Shown: positions 42,178 through 50,990 of the stretch, piece after piece
Position numbering within the stretch: the first letter of the stretch is position 1
Layout of the letters: every line of letters begins with the position of its first letter
Source of the DNA: Nocardioides sp. InS609-2
GTDB lineage: Bacteria; Actinomycetota; Actinomycetes; Propionibacteriales; Nocardioidaceae
NCBI RefSeq assembly: GCF_023208195.1
Contig: NZ_CP060034.1
Span: 3,596,001 to 3,660,000, forward strand
Length of the DNA: 64,000 nucleotides
Direction: 5' to 3'
Notes under the pieces: generated by a model
What the model saw: only the letters and a program-made list of their open reading frames with translations
What the model was told of the DNA's origin: nothing
Database searches by the model: none
Program-made: the position numbers and the translations under genes

Positions 42178-43580
42178 GACGCCTCCTGACGGTTTGCGTC
42201 GGATCGGCTAAAAACCGCCATCTGTGTCGGTGGCCCGACCTCGGCGTCGTCGTCGCCGATCGGGAGGAACGCGACCGTGTAGCCGGTGCGCTCGCACACC
42301 GACCCCGCCCAGGCGGCGAACTCGGCGCGGCTCCATTCGAAGCGGTGGTCCCGGTGCCGCATCGTGCCGGCCGCGAGACCTTCGTAGCGGACGTTGTGCT
42401 CGACGTTGGGGGTCGTCACGACGACGGTCCGCGGGCGGGCCTGCCCGAAGACGGTGTCCTCGAGAGCGGGCAGGCGCTCGGGGTCGAGGTGCTCGATGAC
42501 CTCCATCAGCACCACCGCGTCGTACCCGGCAATGCGCGCGTCGCGGTAGGTGAGCGACGACTGCAGCAGCTTCAGCCGGGCGCGCTGGCTGTCGGGCATC
42601 CGGTCCAGGTTGAGCCGTCGCTCGGCGAGCTCGAGAGCACGCGGCGACACGTCGACGCCCAGGATCTCGCTGAACGTCGCGTCCTGGATCAGCTCCCGCA
42701 GCAGCGCGCCCTCTCCGCAGCCGAGGTCGACGATGCGCGCCGCGCCCTCCGCACGGAGCACGTCGAGCACGGCCTGCTTCCGTAGGGCAACCAGCGGCAG
42801 GCTGCGAGGCGGCTCGTGGGTCTCCTCCGGCTGGTCGTCGACCTCCGTCAACCGTGCGGTCGCCGAGGCGACGTAGTCGCGCTGGTGCGCCAGGTAGCGG
42901 CGGGTGATCACCTCGCGGGCGGGGTGGGTCGGCAGCCAGGCGCCGGCCGCGCGGATGAGCTTCTCGACCTCGTCGGACGACACCCAGTAGTGCTTGGAGG
43001 TGTCGAGCACGGGCAGCAGGACATAGAGGTGCGACAGCGCCTGGGCGACGGTGAAGCTGCCCGTCAGGAGGAGGTCGACGTAGCGCGAGTCGCCCCACTC
43101 GGGCACGGTCACGTCGAGCACGATCGGCATCGCCTCCACCGTCCAGCTCAGCGGCTCGAAGAGCTCGCGCACCAGGTTGGCGCCGCCCACCGATGGCAGC
43201 ACCGGCACCCGGATCTCCAGCGGGAGCGGCTGGTCGACGAGTTCCGGTCGCGCGTCGCACCGGCCGGCCATGGCCGTGCGGAACACCTTGCCCAGGGCCA
43301 CGGCGAGCATCGACGACGCGGCGTACGGCCTGTCGTTGACGTACTGGCTGAGCGCGAACGTGTCGCCGCCGTACCTCCGGCCACGCACTAGCGTGATCGG
43401 GTCGACCTCCAGCAACAGGGCAACCGTGCACCGCTCGTTGGACGCTTCGGGATAGAAGACGTGGGCGACTCCCGCCGACACCTCGAACTGCTGGGCCCGC
43501 TCCGGGTGCTTGTGCAGCAGGTAGCCGAGCCCGGTCGCGTCCGGGGCCGTGGAGGTGAGGGTCAGGTACACCGGCGCCAT
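42174..43580 (-). CDS. hen1: RNA 3'-terminal ribose 2'-O-methyltransferase Hen1
   Basis: Partner of Pnkp, 468 residues. The N-terminal domain (about 1-260) is the bacterial Hen1 half that activates the Pnkp ligase module. The C-terminal SAM methyltransferase has motif I VDLGCGEG (284-291). Its Mn2+ ligands E360, E363, H364 and H412 (MEVIEH and DHRFEW) are in the spacing of the Clostridium enzyme. Methylating the repaired junction's 2'-OH makes RNA resistant to re-cleavage by ribotoxins. It is translated first and its stop overlaps pnkp. The zinc alcohol dehydrogenase ends 37 bases upstream on the same strand. Confidence 0.95.
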   Translation of the reverse strand: MAPVYLTLTSTAPDATGLGYLLHKHPERAQQFEVSAGVAHVFYPEASNERCTVALLLEVDPITLVRGRRYGGDTFALSQYVNDRPYAASSMLAVALGKVFRTAMAGRCDARPELVDQPLPLEIRVPVLPSVGGANLVRELFEPLSWTVEAMPIVLDVTVPEWGDSRYVDLLLTGSFTVAQALSHLYVLLPVLDTSKHYWVSSDEVEKLIRAAGAWLPTHPAREVITRRYLAHQRDYVASATARLTEVDDQPEETHEPPRSLPLVALRKQAVLDVLRAEGAARIVDLGCGEGALLRELIQDATFSEILGVDVSPRALELAERRLNLDRMPDSQRARLKLLQSSLTYRDARIAGYDAVVLMEVIEHLDPERLPALEDTVFGQARPRTVVVTTPNVEHNVRYEGLAAGTMRHRDHRFEWSRAEFAAWAGSVCERTGYTVAFLPIGDDDAEVGPPTQMAVFSRSDANRQEAS

Positions 43581-43617
43581 TGTCCACGAAAGCCACCCGG
43601 GAGCTGTTTGACATTCG

Positions 43618-44661
43618 TCAGCGCCCGGTCTCCAGCCGTACGACGGTGACTCCCGCTGTGGTCGCGGGGTGACTCATGGCCGCCAGGGCCGCGCCGGCGT
43701 CGCCGAGTCCGATGACGGCGCCGACGAGCCGGTCCGGCCGCAGTGCGCCGGAGGCCACGAGGTCGAGCATCGCCGGGTAGTCGCGGGCGGACATGCCGTG
43801 GGAGCCGTAGATCTCGAGCTCCTTGGCGACCACCACTCCCATCGGCACCGGGGGAGTGGCGTGCTCGCCCAGCAGCAGCCCGACCTGGACGTGCCGGCCG
43901 CGCGGGCGCAGCGAGGACACGGCGGCGACGGCCGTGTCGGTGGATCCGACGGCGTCGAGGGAGACGTGCGCGCCGCCGCCGGTGGCGTCGACCACACGTC
44001 GTACGGCGTCCGGCCCACCGTCGACGAGCACCTCGGCGCCCAGCTCGGCCGCAAGCTCGAGTGCGGACCCGGACACGTCCACCGCGACGACGCGGGCGCC
44101 GAGCTTGCTCGCGATCATCACCGCCGACAGGCCGACACCGCCGCACCCGTGGACCGCCACCCACTCTCCGGGTCGCACCCGACCATGCGTCGTCAGCGCG
44201 CGGAAGGCGGTGGCGAAGCGGCATCCCAGCGACGCCGCCGTGACGAAGTCCAGCTTGTCAGGGAGCGGGACGACGTTGAGATCCGCTGCCGGTACGGCGA
44301 CCAGGTCGGCAAACGAGCCCGGCTGGGTGAACCCGGGTTGCGACTGGTCCGGGCACACCTGGGCGTCACCGGCCGCGCAGTAGTCGCACCGTCCACAGCC
44401 GCAGACGAACGGCACGGTCACCCGCTCGCCGACCTGTCGAGTCGTCACCTCCGGACCGACCGCGGCGATGACGCCTGCGAACTCGTGCCCGGGCACCTGC
44501 GGCAGTGGCACCGGGTCGTGCCCCTGCCAAGCGTGCCAGTCGGACCGGCACACGCCGGTGGCACGGACCTCGATGAGTACGCCGTCCGCCGGGCACTCGG
44601 GCGCCGGGATGTCGACGAGGGTCGGTGTCGCGCCGTACGCGTCGTACCGGACTGCCTGCAT
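43618..44661 (-). CDS. Zinc-dependent alcohol dehydrogenase (MDR family)
   Basis: 347-residue medium-chain dehydrogenase. Catalytic zinc ligands C38 (GVCRSDWH) and H59/E60 (PGHEFAG). Structural zinc lobe C89, C92, C95 and C103. NAD(P)-binding GCGGVGL near 170. VAVDVSGSA follows strand 2 with Asp, suggesting NAD preference. Substrate unknown. It lies between the EamA exporter gene (23 bases upstream) and hen1 (37 bases downstream) on the same strand, so RNA-repair genes could be read from its transcript. Confidence 0.92.
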   Translation of the reverse strand: MQAVRYDAYGATPTLVDIPAPECPADGVLIEVRATGVCRSDWHAWQGHDPVPLPQVPGHEFAGVIAAVGPEVTTRQVGERVTVPFVCGCGRCDYCAAGDAQVCPDQSQPGFTQPGSFADLVAVPAADLNVVPLPDKLDFVTAASLGCRFATAFRALTTHGRVRPGEWVAVHGCGGVGLSAVMIASKLGARVVAVDVSGSALELAAELGAEVLVDGGPDAVRRVVDATGGGAHVSLDAVGSTDTAVAAVSSLRPRGRHVQVGLLLGEHATPPVPMGVVVAKELEIYGSHGMSARDYPAMLDLVASGALRPDRLVGAVIGLGDAGAALAAMSHPATTAGVTVVRLETGR

Positions 44662-44684
44662 GCGGGCGATCCTAGGGAGTGGGC

Positions 44685-45611
44685 TCAGCGCGGGCTGCCC
44701 AGCCGAACACGGACCGCGCCTCCAGCGCAGGCGATGACCACCATTCCTCCCAGCAGTGTCGTCGCAGTGAGGCGCTCACCGAGCAGCAGGGCTGCCCAGG
44801 TGATGCTCATGACCGGCTGGACGAGCTGCACCTGGCTGACCTGCGCCATCGGCCCGATGGCAAGCCCCCGGTACCAGGCGAAGAAGCCGAGGAACATGCT
44901 GACCACGCCCAGGTAGCTGAACGCCGCCCACTGCGCCGGTGTCCCGTCGGGCGGCTGCCCCACCGCTGAGACGAGCGCGAGCGCTGACATCAGCGGAGCG
45001 CAGACGACCAGGGCCCAGGACACGGTCTGCCAGGCGCCCAGCTCGCGGGCGAGCAGGCCGCCTTCGGCGTACCCGATGGCTGCGGCGACGACTGCGCCGA
45101 ACAGCATCAGGTCGGCCCAGTGCAGCTGACCCAGCCCGCCGGACTGCAGGGACGCGAAGGCCAGCGCGGCAAGCGCGCCGATGCCGGCGGCTACCCAGAA
45201 GACGCGCGGCGGGTGCTCGTGCCCGCGCAGGACGGCCATCACGGCCGTCGCGGCCGGCAGGACGCCGATGACCACGGCGCCGTGGCTGGCCGGGGCGGTG
45301 GTGAGGGCGAACGACGTCAGTAGCGGGAACCCGACGACGATGCCGGCGCCTACCACGGCCAGCCTGGCCCACTGGGCACCGTGAGGCAGCGTTTGCCGGG
45401 TGACGGCGAGTGCCAGGACAGCCAGCAGCGCAGCCACGACCGCCCGGCCCGAGCCGATGAACAGGGGAGAGAGGCCGCCCACCGCGACCCGCGTGAACGG
45501 GACGGTGAAAGAGAAGGCCGCCACGCCTAGCAGGCCCCACCACAGGCCGGACGCCGCCGGGGCCGATATCGCCGGGCGTATTGGAGCGATAGCGCTACTG
45601 TTCTCTCTCAT
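44685..45611 (-). CDS. EamA/DMT-family exporter
   Basis: 308-residue, ten-helix drug/metabolite transporter with two EamA repeats (GVAAFSFTVPFTRVAVGG at the start of the first, GYAEGGLLARELG at the start of the second). Amino-acid or metabolite export is typical; substrate unknown. The ATG (complement of 45609-45611) overlaps the divergent MocR start by three bases, so both messages would start at or near their first codon. EamA exporters beside MocR regulators are a recurring pair, suggesting PLP- or amine-dependent control. Confidence 0.85.
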   Translation of the reverse strand: MRENSSAIAPIRPAISAPAASGLWWGLLGVAAFSFTVPFTRVAVGGLSPLFIGSGRAVVAALLAVLALAVTRQTLPHGAQWARLAVVGAGIVVGFPLLTSFALTTAPASHGAVVIGVLPAATAVMAVLRGHEHPPRVFWVAAGIGALAALAFASLQSGGLGQLHWADLMLFGAVVAAAIGYAEGGLLARELGAWQTVSWALVVCAPLMSALALVSAVGQPPDGTPAQWAAFSYLGVVSMFLGFFAWYRGLAIGPMAQVSQVQLVQPVMSITWAALLLGERLTATTLLGGMVVIACAGGAVRVRLGSPR

Positions 45612-45624
45612 GGACGACGATAGC
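45587..45624. promoter_or_regulatory. CGATAGC repeats and TAGCGCTA palindrome at the MocR/EamA start codons
   Basis: CGATAGC occurs at 45587-45593 and again at 45618-45624, 31 bp apart (about three helical turns). The first copy runs into palindrome TAGCGCTA (45590-45597). MocR regulators bind spaced direct repeats, so these are candidate operator halves straddling both start codons. Confidence 0.4.
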
Positions 45625-47010
45625 AGTACGCGGATCGCCACGGGCTTGCGGACGTGGATGCGTACGGCGGCCCCGGGCGCTCAGCTGCCCTCGACGCGGG
45701 AGCTGGTCGCCCAGCACCAGGCGAGCCCCGTGACCGTGCAGCGAGCGTTGCGCACTCTGACCGGCGAGGGCCTGATCGAGAGCCGGCCCGGCGTGGGCAC
45801 CTTCGTCCGGGCAGTGCGCACCGCCCGGCCGGCCGACTACGGCTGGCAGACCGCGGCGCTGCGGTCACCTCCGACGCGCATCCAGTCGATGCCCTCCGCC
45901 ATGCGGACCGCGCCGAACGACGTCATCGCCCTCCACGCCGGCTATCCCGACCGCGAGCTGTTGCCGGAGCGCTTGGTCCGCTCGGCACTCACGCGCGCCG
46001 CCCGGGGTGACGCAGCCCTGGGACGGTCACCCGCGGCCGGCCTGCCAGAGCTGCAATCCTGGTTTGCCCACGAGCTCGGCTCCGCGACACCGGTCGGCGT
46101 CACCCCACCCACGCCCAGCGATGTCGTGGTGCTCCCGGGCAGCCAGAGCGGCCTGAGCTCGATCTTCCGTGCCCTGGTCGCGGCGGGGCAGCCACTGCTG
46201 GTGGAGTCACCGACGTACTGGGGAGCCATCCTGGCCGCGCAGCAGGCAGGCGTCCGCATCGTGCCCGTGCCCAGCGGACCCTTCGGTCCCGACCCTGATG
46301 AGCTGGCACGCGCCTTCGGGGAGACCGGTGCCCGGGTCCTGTACGCACAACCCAACTACGCCAACCCCACCGGGGCGCAGTGGCCGACCACGCTGCACGC
46401 GCAGGTCCTCGACGTGGTGCGCGCACACGGGGCGTTCCTGGTCGAGGACGACTGGGCACACGACTTCGGCATCACCACCACGGCCACCCCCGTGGCCGCC
46501 CACGACGACTCCGGTCACGTGATCTACCTGAGGTCGCTGACCAAGAGCGTGTCGCCGGCCATCCGCGTGGCCGCGGTCATCGCCCGAGGACCCGCCCGCG
46601 ACCGGATCCTCGCCGACCGCGGCGCCGAGTCGATGTACGTCAGCAGCATGCTCCAGGTGGCCGCGCTCGACGTGGTCACCCAACCGGGCTGGCGCACGCA
46701 CCAGCGCAGCCTGCGCGAACAGCTCCGGTCGCGTCGCGACCTCCTCGTGAATGCCGTGCGGGAACACGCACCCCGGGCAGGCATCGAGCACGTGCCGTCA
46801 GGAGGCCTGAACCTCTGGGTGCGCCTTCCCGACGGGACCGACGTCGGCCGGCTCGCCCAGGACTGCGAGAGGGCGGGGCTCGTCATCGCCCCGGGTGGCG
46901 AGTGGTTCCCGGCCGAACCGGCCGGACCGTTCGTACGTCTCAACTACGCCGGACCCAACCCCTCCGCGTTCCCCTCGGGCGCACGCATCCTCGGCCAGGC
47001 ACTCGGGTGA
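45610..47010 (+). CDS. MocR/PdxR-type GntR regulator with aminotransferase domain
   Basis: 466-residue regulator. The N-terminal winged helix (about 1-70; LPSTRELVAQHQASPVTVQRAL) is joined to a fold-type I aminotransferase domain, whose PLP lysine is in YLRSLTKSVSPAIRV. LYAQPNYANPTGAQWP carries the conserved Asn-Pro. The domain serves as an effector sensor. The ATG at 45610 shares bases with the EamA start on the other strand, and no ribosome site precedes it, so a leaderless message is likely. An earlier in-frame start would lie wholly inside the exporter gene. Confidence 0.9.
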   Translation: MDDDSSTRIATGLRTWMRTAAPGAQLPSTRELVAQHQASPVTVQRALRTLTGEGLIESRPGVGTFVRAVRTARPADYGWQTAALRSPPTRIQSMPSAMRTAPNDVIALHAGYPDRELLPERLVRSALTRAARGDAALGRSPAAGLPELQSWFAHELGSATPVGVTPPTPSDVVVLPGSQSGLSSIFRALVAAGQPLLVESPTYWGAILAAQQAGVRIVPVPSGPFGPDPDELARAFGETGARVLYAQPNYANPTGAQWPTTLHAQVLDVVRAHGAFLVEDDWAHDFGITTTATPVAAHDDSGHVIYLRSLTKSVSPAIRVAAVIARGPARDRILADRGAESMYVSSMLQVAALDVVTQPGWRTHQRSLREQLRSRRDLLVNAVREHAPRAGIEHVPSGGLNLWVRLPDGTDVGRLAQDCERAGLVIAPGGEWFPAEPAGPFVRLNYAGPNPSAFPSGARILGQALG

Positions 47011-47060
47011 GCGGATTGGATGTCGCGGCGGGCTGATCCGGCCAGGTGAGTGAGTCCCGG

Positions 47061-48746
47061 TCAGGCGTCGATGACCACGGTGATGATCAGCGGACTACGG
47101 CGGAACGCCCGGTGCGACCAGCGGCCGATGTCGCGACTGAGCATCTTCTCCAGCTGGTGCGGGTCTCCGATGCCTTCTGCAGCAGCTCGCGCCAAGGTGC
47201 GCTCGATGACCTGGATGGCGGGATCGAACGTCGTGGGCTCGTGGGCGAACCCGCGGACGAGGAAGTCGGGGCGGTCGGCGAGCTCCCCGGTGTCGGCGTC
47301 GACGATCGCCAGCACGGTGACCACGCCTTCTTCGGCCAGGGTGCGGCGGTCCTTGAGGTGGGCCTCGGTGGCTCCGCCTACGGTCTGGGCATCGACGTAG
47401 ATGTTGCCGGCCTGGACCTTGCCGGTGATCTTGGCGTGACCGTTCACCAGGTCGACCACGACGCCGTCCTCCGCGATGACGACGTGGTCGGGGTCGATCC
47501 CGGTGCTGATGGCGAGATCGGCGTTGGCGCGAAGGTGACGCCACTCTCCGTGGACCGGCATCACGTTGGCCGGCGCGATGATGTTGTAGCAGTAGACGAG
47601 CTCGCCGGCGCTCGCATGCCCCGAGACATGGACCTTCGCGTTGCCCTTGTGGACGACGTTCGCACCCCAACGGGTCAGGCCGTTGATGACGGTCGAGATG
47701 GCGTTCTCGTTGCCGGGGATCACCGAGCTCGCCATCAGGATCGTGTCGCCCTCGCCGACTCGGATCTTGTGGTCCCGGCTGGCCATGCGTGAGAGCGCGG
47801 CCATCGGCTCTCCCTGGGAGCCGGTGCAGATCAACGTCGCCTTGTTGGCGGGCATCTTCTCGAGGTGTTCGAGGCTGACGATCAGACCCTCGGGCACGCG
47901 GAGGTAGCCGAGGTCCCCGGCGACGCCCATGTTCCGGACCATCGATCGCCCGACGAAGGCGACCTTGCGCCCGTGAGCTGCGGCTGCGTCGAGCACCTGC
48001 TGGATGCGGTGCACGTGGCTCGCGAAGCTGGAGACGATGATGCGGCGAGGGGCGTCCCGGAAGACCTTCTCGATGGCCGGGCCCAGGTCGCGCTCCGCGG
48101 TGGTGAAACCGGGAACCTCTGCGTTGGTCGAGTCGACGAGGAAGAGGTCAACGCCCTCGTCCGCGAGACGTGCGAACCCGCGCAGGTCGGTGATCCGGCG
48201 GTCCAGTGGGAACTGGTCCATCTTGAAGTCGCCGGTGTGCAGGACGAGGCCCGCACCGGTACGGATGGCAACGGCCAGACCATCGGGGATGGAGTGGTTG
48301 ACGGCAAGGAACTCGCACTCGAAACCGCCCAGCTGGGAGCGGTCTCCTTCCTTGACCTCCTGGAGCACCGGCACGATGCGGTGCTCCTTGAGCTTCTCCT
48401 TGATCAGGGCGAGCGTGAGCCGGGATCCCACCAGCGGGATGTCGGGCCGCTCGCGCAGCAGGTACGGCACACCGCCGATGTGGTCCTCGTGGCCGTGGGT
48501 GAGGACCACTGCGGCGACCTTGTCCAGCCGATCGCGGATCCAGCCGAAGTCCGGCAGGATCACGTCGACGCCGGGCTGGTGCTCCTCGGGGAAGAGCACC
48601 CCGCAGTCCACGATCAGCAGCGAGCCGTCGTACTCGAAGACGGTCATGTTGCGACCGATCTCGCCGAGGCCGCCCAGACCGACGACCCTGAGCCCACCCT
48701 TCGGGAGCTTGGGGGGCTTCTGCAGCTCGGGGTGCGGATGACTCAC
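47061..48746 (-). CDS. rnj: Ribonuclease J
   Basis: Metallo-beta-lactamase-fold exo/endoribonuclease for mRNA decay and rRNA maturation. 561 residues. The metal motif THGHEDHIGG (83-92) sits in the lactamase half. The beta-CASP region has STNAEVPGFTTAE and VSSFASHVHRIQQ, then HVSGHASAGEL, and the dimerisation C-terminus ends in RRSPLIITVVIDA. GTG start at 48746. It is convergent with the MocR gene (50-base gap) and divergent from the cobalamin operon across 438 bases. Confidence 0.95.
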   Translation of the reverse strand: MSHPHPELQKPPKLPKGGLRVVGLGGLGEIGRNMTVFEYDGSLLIVDCGVLFPEEHQPGVDVILPDFGWIRDRLDKVAAVVLTHGHEDHIGGVPYLLRERPDIPLVGSRLTLALIKEKLKEHRIVPVLQEVKEGDRSQLGGFECEFLAVNHSIPDGLAVAIRTGAGLVLHTGDFKMDQFPLDRRITDLRGFARLADEGVDLFLVDSTNAEVPGFTTAERDLGPAIEKVFRDAPRRIIVSSFASHVHRIQQVLDAAAAHGRKVAFVGRSMVRNMGVAGDLGYLRVPEGLIVSLEHLEKMPANKATLICTGSQGEPMAALSRMASRDHKIRVGEGDTILMASSVIPGNENAISTVINGLTRWGANVVHKGNAKVHVSGHASAGELVYCYNIIAPANVMPVHGEWRHLRANADLAISTGIDPDHVVIAEDGVVVDLVNGHAKITGKVQAGNIYVDAQTVGGATEAHLKDRRTLAEEGVVTVLAIVDADTGELADRPDFLVRGFAHEPTTFDPAIQVIERTLARAAAEGIGDPHQLEKMLSRDIGRWSHRAFRRSPLIITVVIDA

Positions 48747-48856
48747 GGTGTGTCCGTTCGGTTGTGGAAGTGACGGTGCGGCCGGTTCGACCCGGTCACA
48801 CGGTCACACGGTAGAGGCTTCCGGGGCCATGTCCGGCACCAGCCCTGGCAGTACCT

Positions 48857-48884
48857 TTACGTTGTAAGTCGCCTTACTCCGTAA
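48857..48884. promoter_or_regulatory. Two TTAC-N3-GTAA palindromes upstream of rnj and cobA
   Basis: TTACGTTGTAA (48857-48867) and TTACTCCGTAA (48874-48884) are equal palindromes 17 bp apart. The second extends to a 9-bp hairpin, TCGCCTTAC with GTAAGGCGA. This AT-richer patch in the rnj/cobA intergenic region resembles a double operator for a TetR-like dimer. No regulator gene is adjacent. Apart from these palindromes and the riboswitch, I see nothing else definite between 48747 and 49184. Confidence 0.4.
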
Positions 48885-49000
48885 GGCGATGCGCTCATAT
48901 GCCTGCCAGGGAGACTCCCTGGACATGCACCTCCTGAAGCTGCGCCGAGACACAGGCCGCCGGCCCGCGGCCTGCGGATGACACCTAGGGTTCACGGACG

Positions 49001-49123
49001 GCGCGAGGTGCCCCACAGTCTCGATGGGCTTGGGGAGAATCGGGAAGCTGGTGAGAATCCAGCACAGGACCCGCTGCGGTGACCTGGACGTGGATCCAGG
49101 AAGTCCGAAGACCGGCCTCGCGG
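49001..49123 (+). ncRNA. Cobalamin riboswitch 1
   Basis: Conserved core GGGAAGCTGGTGAGAATCC-AGCAC and CCCGC-GCGGTGA, followed by AAGTCCGAAGACC; the P1 arms CGCGAGG (49002-49008) and CCTCGCG (49116-49122) pair perfectly. It lies 62 bases upstream of cobA. A 7-bp hairpin, CGCCCGC with GCGGGCG (49131-49150), follows and may be the expression platform. Adenosylcobalamin binding would repress the operon. Confidence 0.93.
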
Positions 49124-49184
49124 CCTCGCACGCCCGCACCTCCGCGGGCGCGCTCGAGTCAGGCAGAGTGAGCGGGAGCCCCTA

Positions 49185-50255
49185 ATGCCAGCGCAGGAAG
49201 AAACCCCTCGTGACACCCGTGCACCCGGATCCGCTCGCGGCGCGGACCACCGGGGACTCCAGATCGACGTGGTGGATGCACGCGTGTTGGTGCTGGGTGG
49301 TGACGAGCTCGCCGCCGTGGAAGTGGCGCGCCTGCTCAGTGCGGGAGCGCACGTGACCGTGCATGCCGCCCGGGTTAGTGCCTATGTGGAGGACCTCGCT
49401 GCCCGGGGCTTGGTCACCTGGGTCAGGCGTGAGGCGGGGCCGGAGGACGTTGCGGCGGCAGACCTGACACTGCGGCCCCGCCGCCGCTCACAACCGGTCC
49501 CTGACGGACTGGGCGACTGGCGAGGCCAGGGGCGGGTCACGCTGGTGGGCGGGGGACCGGGGGCGGTCGACCTGGTGACGGTCGCGGGCCGGGACGCCAT
49601 CGCGGATGCAGACGTGGTGGTGATCGACCGGCTCGCGCCGTGGGAGGCCTTGACCTGGGCCCGGCCAGACGCGGAAATCGTCGACGTGGCCAAGATCCCC
49701 TTCGGTCGTTCGACCAGCCAGGAGGAGATCAATCGCATCCTGGTTGACCGGGCTCTGGCGGGTCAGCACGTGGTTCGCCTCAAGGGCGGCGATTCCTTTG
49801 TCTTCGGTCGTGGCCTCGAAGAGCTGGAGGCGTGCCGCGAGGCCGGCGTACCGGCCCGGGTGATCCCCGGAGTCACCTCGAGCATCGCGGTTCCGGAGGC
49901 CGTCGGCATTCCGGTGACCCACCGGGGACTGACGCAGGGCTTCACGGTCGTGTCCGGCCATGTTCCGCCCGGTCACCCGGACTCGACCCTGGACTACGCC
50001 GCGCTTGCCCGTTGCGGCACCACTCTGGTGTTCCTCATGGGCGTGGGCACGCTGGAGGCGATCACCGCCGAGTTGTGTGCGGTGGGCATGGATCCGTCTA
50101 CCCCGACGGCCGTCATCACCGACGGCACCCATCCCCACCAACGAGTCGTCACCGCGTCTCTGGCCGCGATCGCGGCGGTGGCTCACGACTCCGGGATCCG
50201 GGCTCCAGCGGTGGTCGTCATCGGCCAGGTTGTCTCGCTGCGGAGGACGTCGTGA
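49185..50255 (+). CDS. cobA: Uroporphyrinogen-III C-methyltransferase with truncated CysG-like N-terminus
   Basis: Makes precorrin-2 from uroporphyrinogen III, the first committed cobalamin step. 356 residues. The SAM methyltransferase (about 117-355) has VGGGPG (121-126), [14 protein letters not shown] and [20 protein letters not shown]. Residues 28-100 look like the start of a precorrin-2 dehydrogenase NAD domain ([16 protein letters not shown]), but the Gly-rich loop is degenerate and the domain breaks off before its second half. Precorrin-2 oxidation by this protein is therefore doubtful. Its stop overlaps the next start as GTGA. Confidence 0.92.
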   Translation: MPAQEETPRDTRAPGSARGADHRGLQIDVVDARVLVLGGDELAAVEVARLLSAGAHVTVHAARVSAYVEDLAARGLVTWVRREAGPEDVAAADLTLRPRRRSQPVPDGLGDWRGQGRVTLVGGGPGAVDLVTVAGRDAIADADVVVIDRLAPWEALTWARPDAEIVDVAKIPFGRSTSQEEINRILVDRALAGQHVVRLKGGDSFVFGRGLEELEACREAGVPARVIPGVTSSIAVPEAVGIPVTHRGLTQGFTVVSGHVPPGHPDSTLDYAALARCGTTLVFLMGVGTLEAITAELCAVGMDPSTPTAVITDGTHPHQRVVTASLAAIAAVAHDSGIRAPAVVVIGQVVSLRRTS

Positions 50256-50962
50256 ACGACGATGTGACCGCACCCGTGGTGCTCGTCGGCATGTCAGTGC
50301 GGGAGGTCCAGGCGCGCAACCTGCTGCACGAGGTCGCCCACGAGCACCGTGCCACTGTCGCCTTCCTGCAGATGGGCGACCCCTCGGTCTCTTCGGAGCT
50401 GACGAGGCTCGCTGATCTTGGTGCGGAGCGGGTCGTCCTCGTGGGTGTCAGTCTCGGCAGCCTCGCACCAGCGGCCTCGTGGCTGCGCCGCATCGCCGGC
50501 CACTGGCTGCGCCAGCGTCCGGGGCGCCGCCCCGTCGTCGAGGTGGCCACCCGCCTGGCCAACGAGCCGGCGCAGGTGCTCGAGGTGCTACGTCTGCTCA
50601 GACCGGTGACGGGCACTGAGGCAGGCCTCGAGTCCGCCGCCTGGGAGGACGTGCCCGGGCATCGCCACCAAGTGCTGGTCTGTCGCGGTCCACGCTGCAC
50701 GGCCTTGGGGTCCGACCGGACCGCCGAGGCGGTGATCCTCGAGCTGATGCGGCTGGGCCAGACGGACGACGACGTGCTCATCACCCACACCGGTTGCCAG
50801 TTCCCCTGCAACCACGCGCCGGTAGTCAGCGTCCAGCCTGACGACGTCTGGTACGGCGACGTAGATCCCGACGCCGCCCGGCAGATCACTGCTGAGCACC
50901 TCGTGGGAGGCCGTCCTGTCGAGTCCGTCCGGCTGCCCAGGAGCAGGCGCACAGGCAGGTGA
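50252..50962 (+). CDS. CbiX-like chelatase domain fused to a [2Fe-2S] thioredoxin-like ferredoxin
   Basis: 236-residue fusion. Residues 1-120 resemble one CbiX/sirohydrochlorin-chelatase half, but the opening strand reads VVLVGMSV where active chelatases have GHGS/HGSR, so the catalytic His is absent. Residues 138-225 are a thioredoxin-like [2Fe-2S] domain with C144, C149, C182 and C186 (VCRGPRC and THTGCQFPC). A metal- or electron-delivery role to cobalt chelation is inferred from its place between cobA and cobN. GTG start at 50252 overlaps cobA. Confidence 0.78.
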   Translation: MNDDVTAPVVLVGMSVREVQARNLLHEVAHEHRATVAFLQMGDPSVSSELTRLADLGAERVVLVGVSLGSLAPAASWLRRIAGHWLRQRPGRRPVVEVATRLANEPAQVLEVLRLLRPVTGTEAGLESAAWEDVPGHRHQVLVCRGPRCTALGSDRTAEAVILELMRLGQTDDDVLITHTGCQFPCNHAPVVSVQPDDVWYGDVDPDAARQITAEHLVGGRPVESVRLPRSRRTGR

Positions 50963-50990
50963 CCAGCCGCTCGTCTAGGGTAGGGACCGA

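Noticed and set aside
49131..49150. 7-bp hairpin after riboswitch 1 as an intrinsic terminator
   Set aside because: No T-run follows. It is better treated as part of the riboswitch expression platform, possibly acting on translation.
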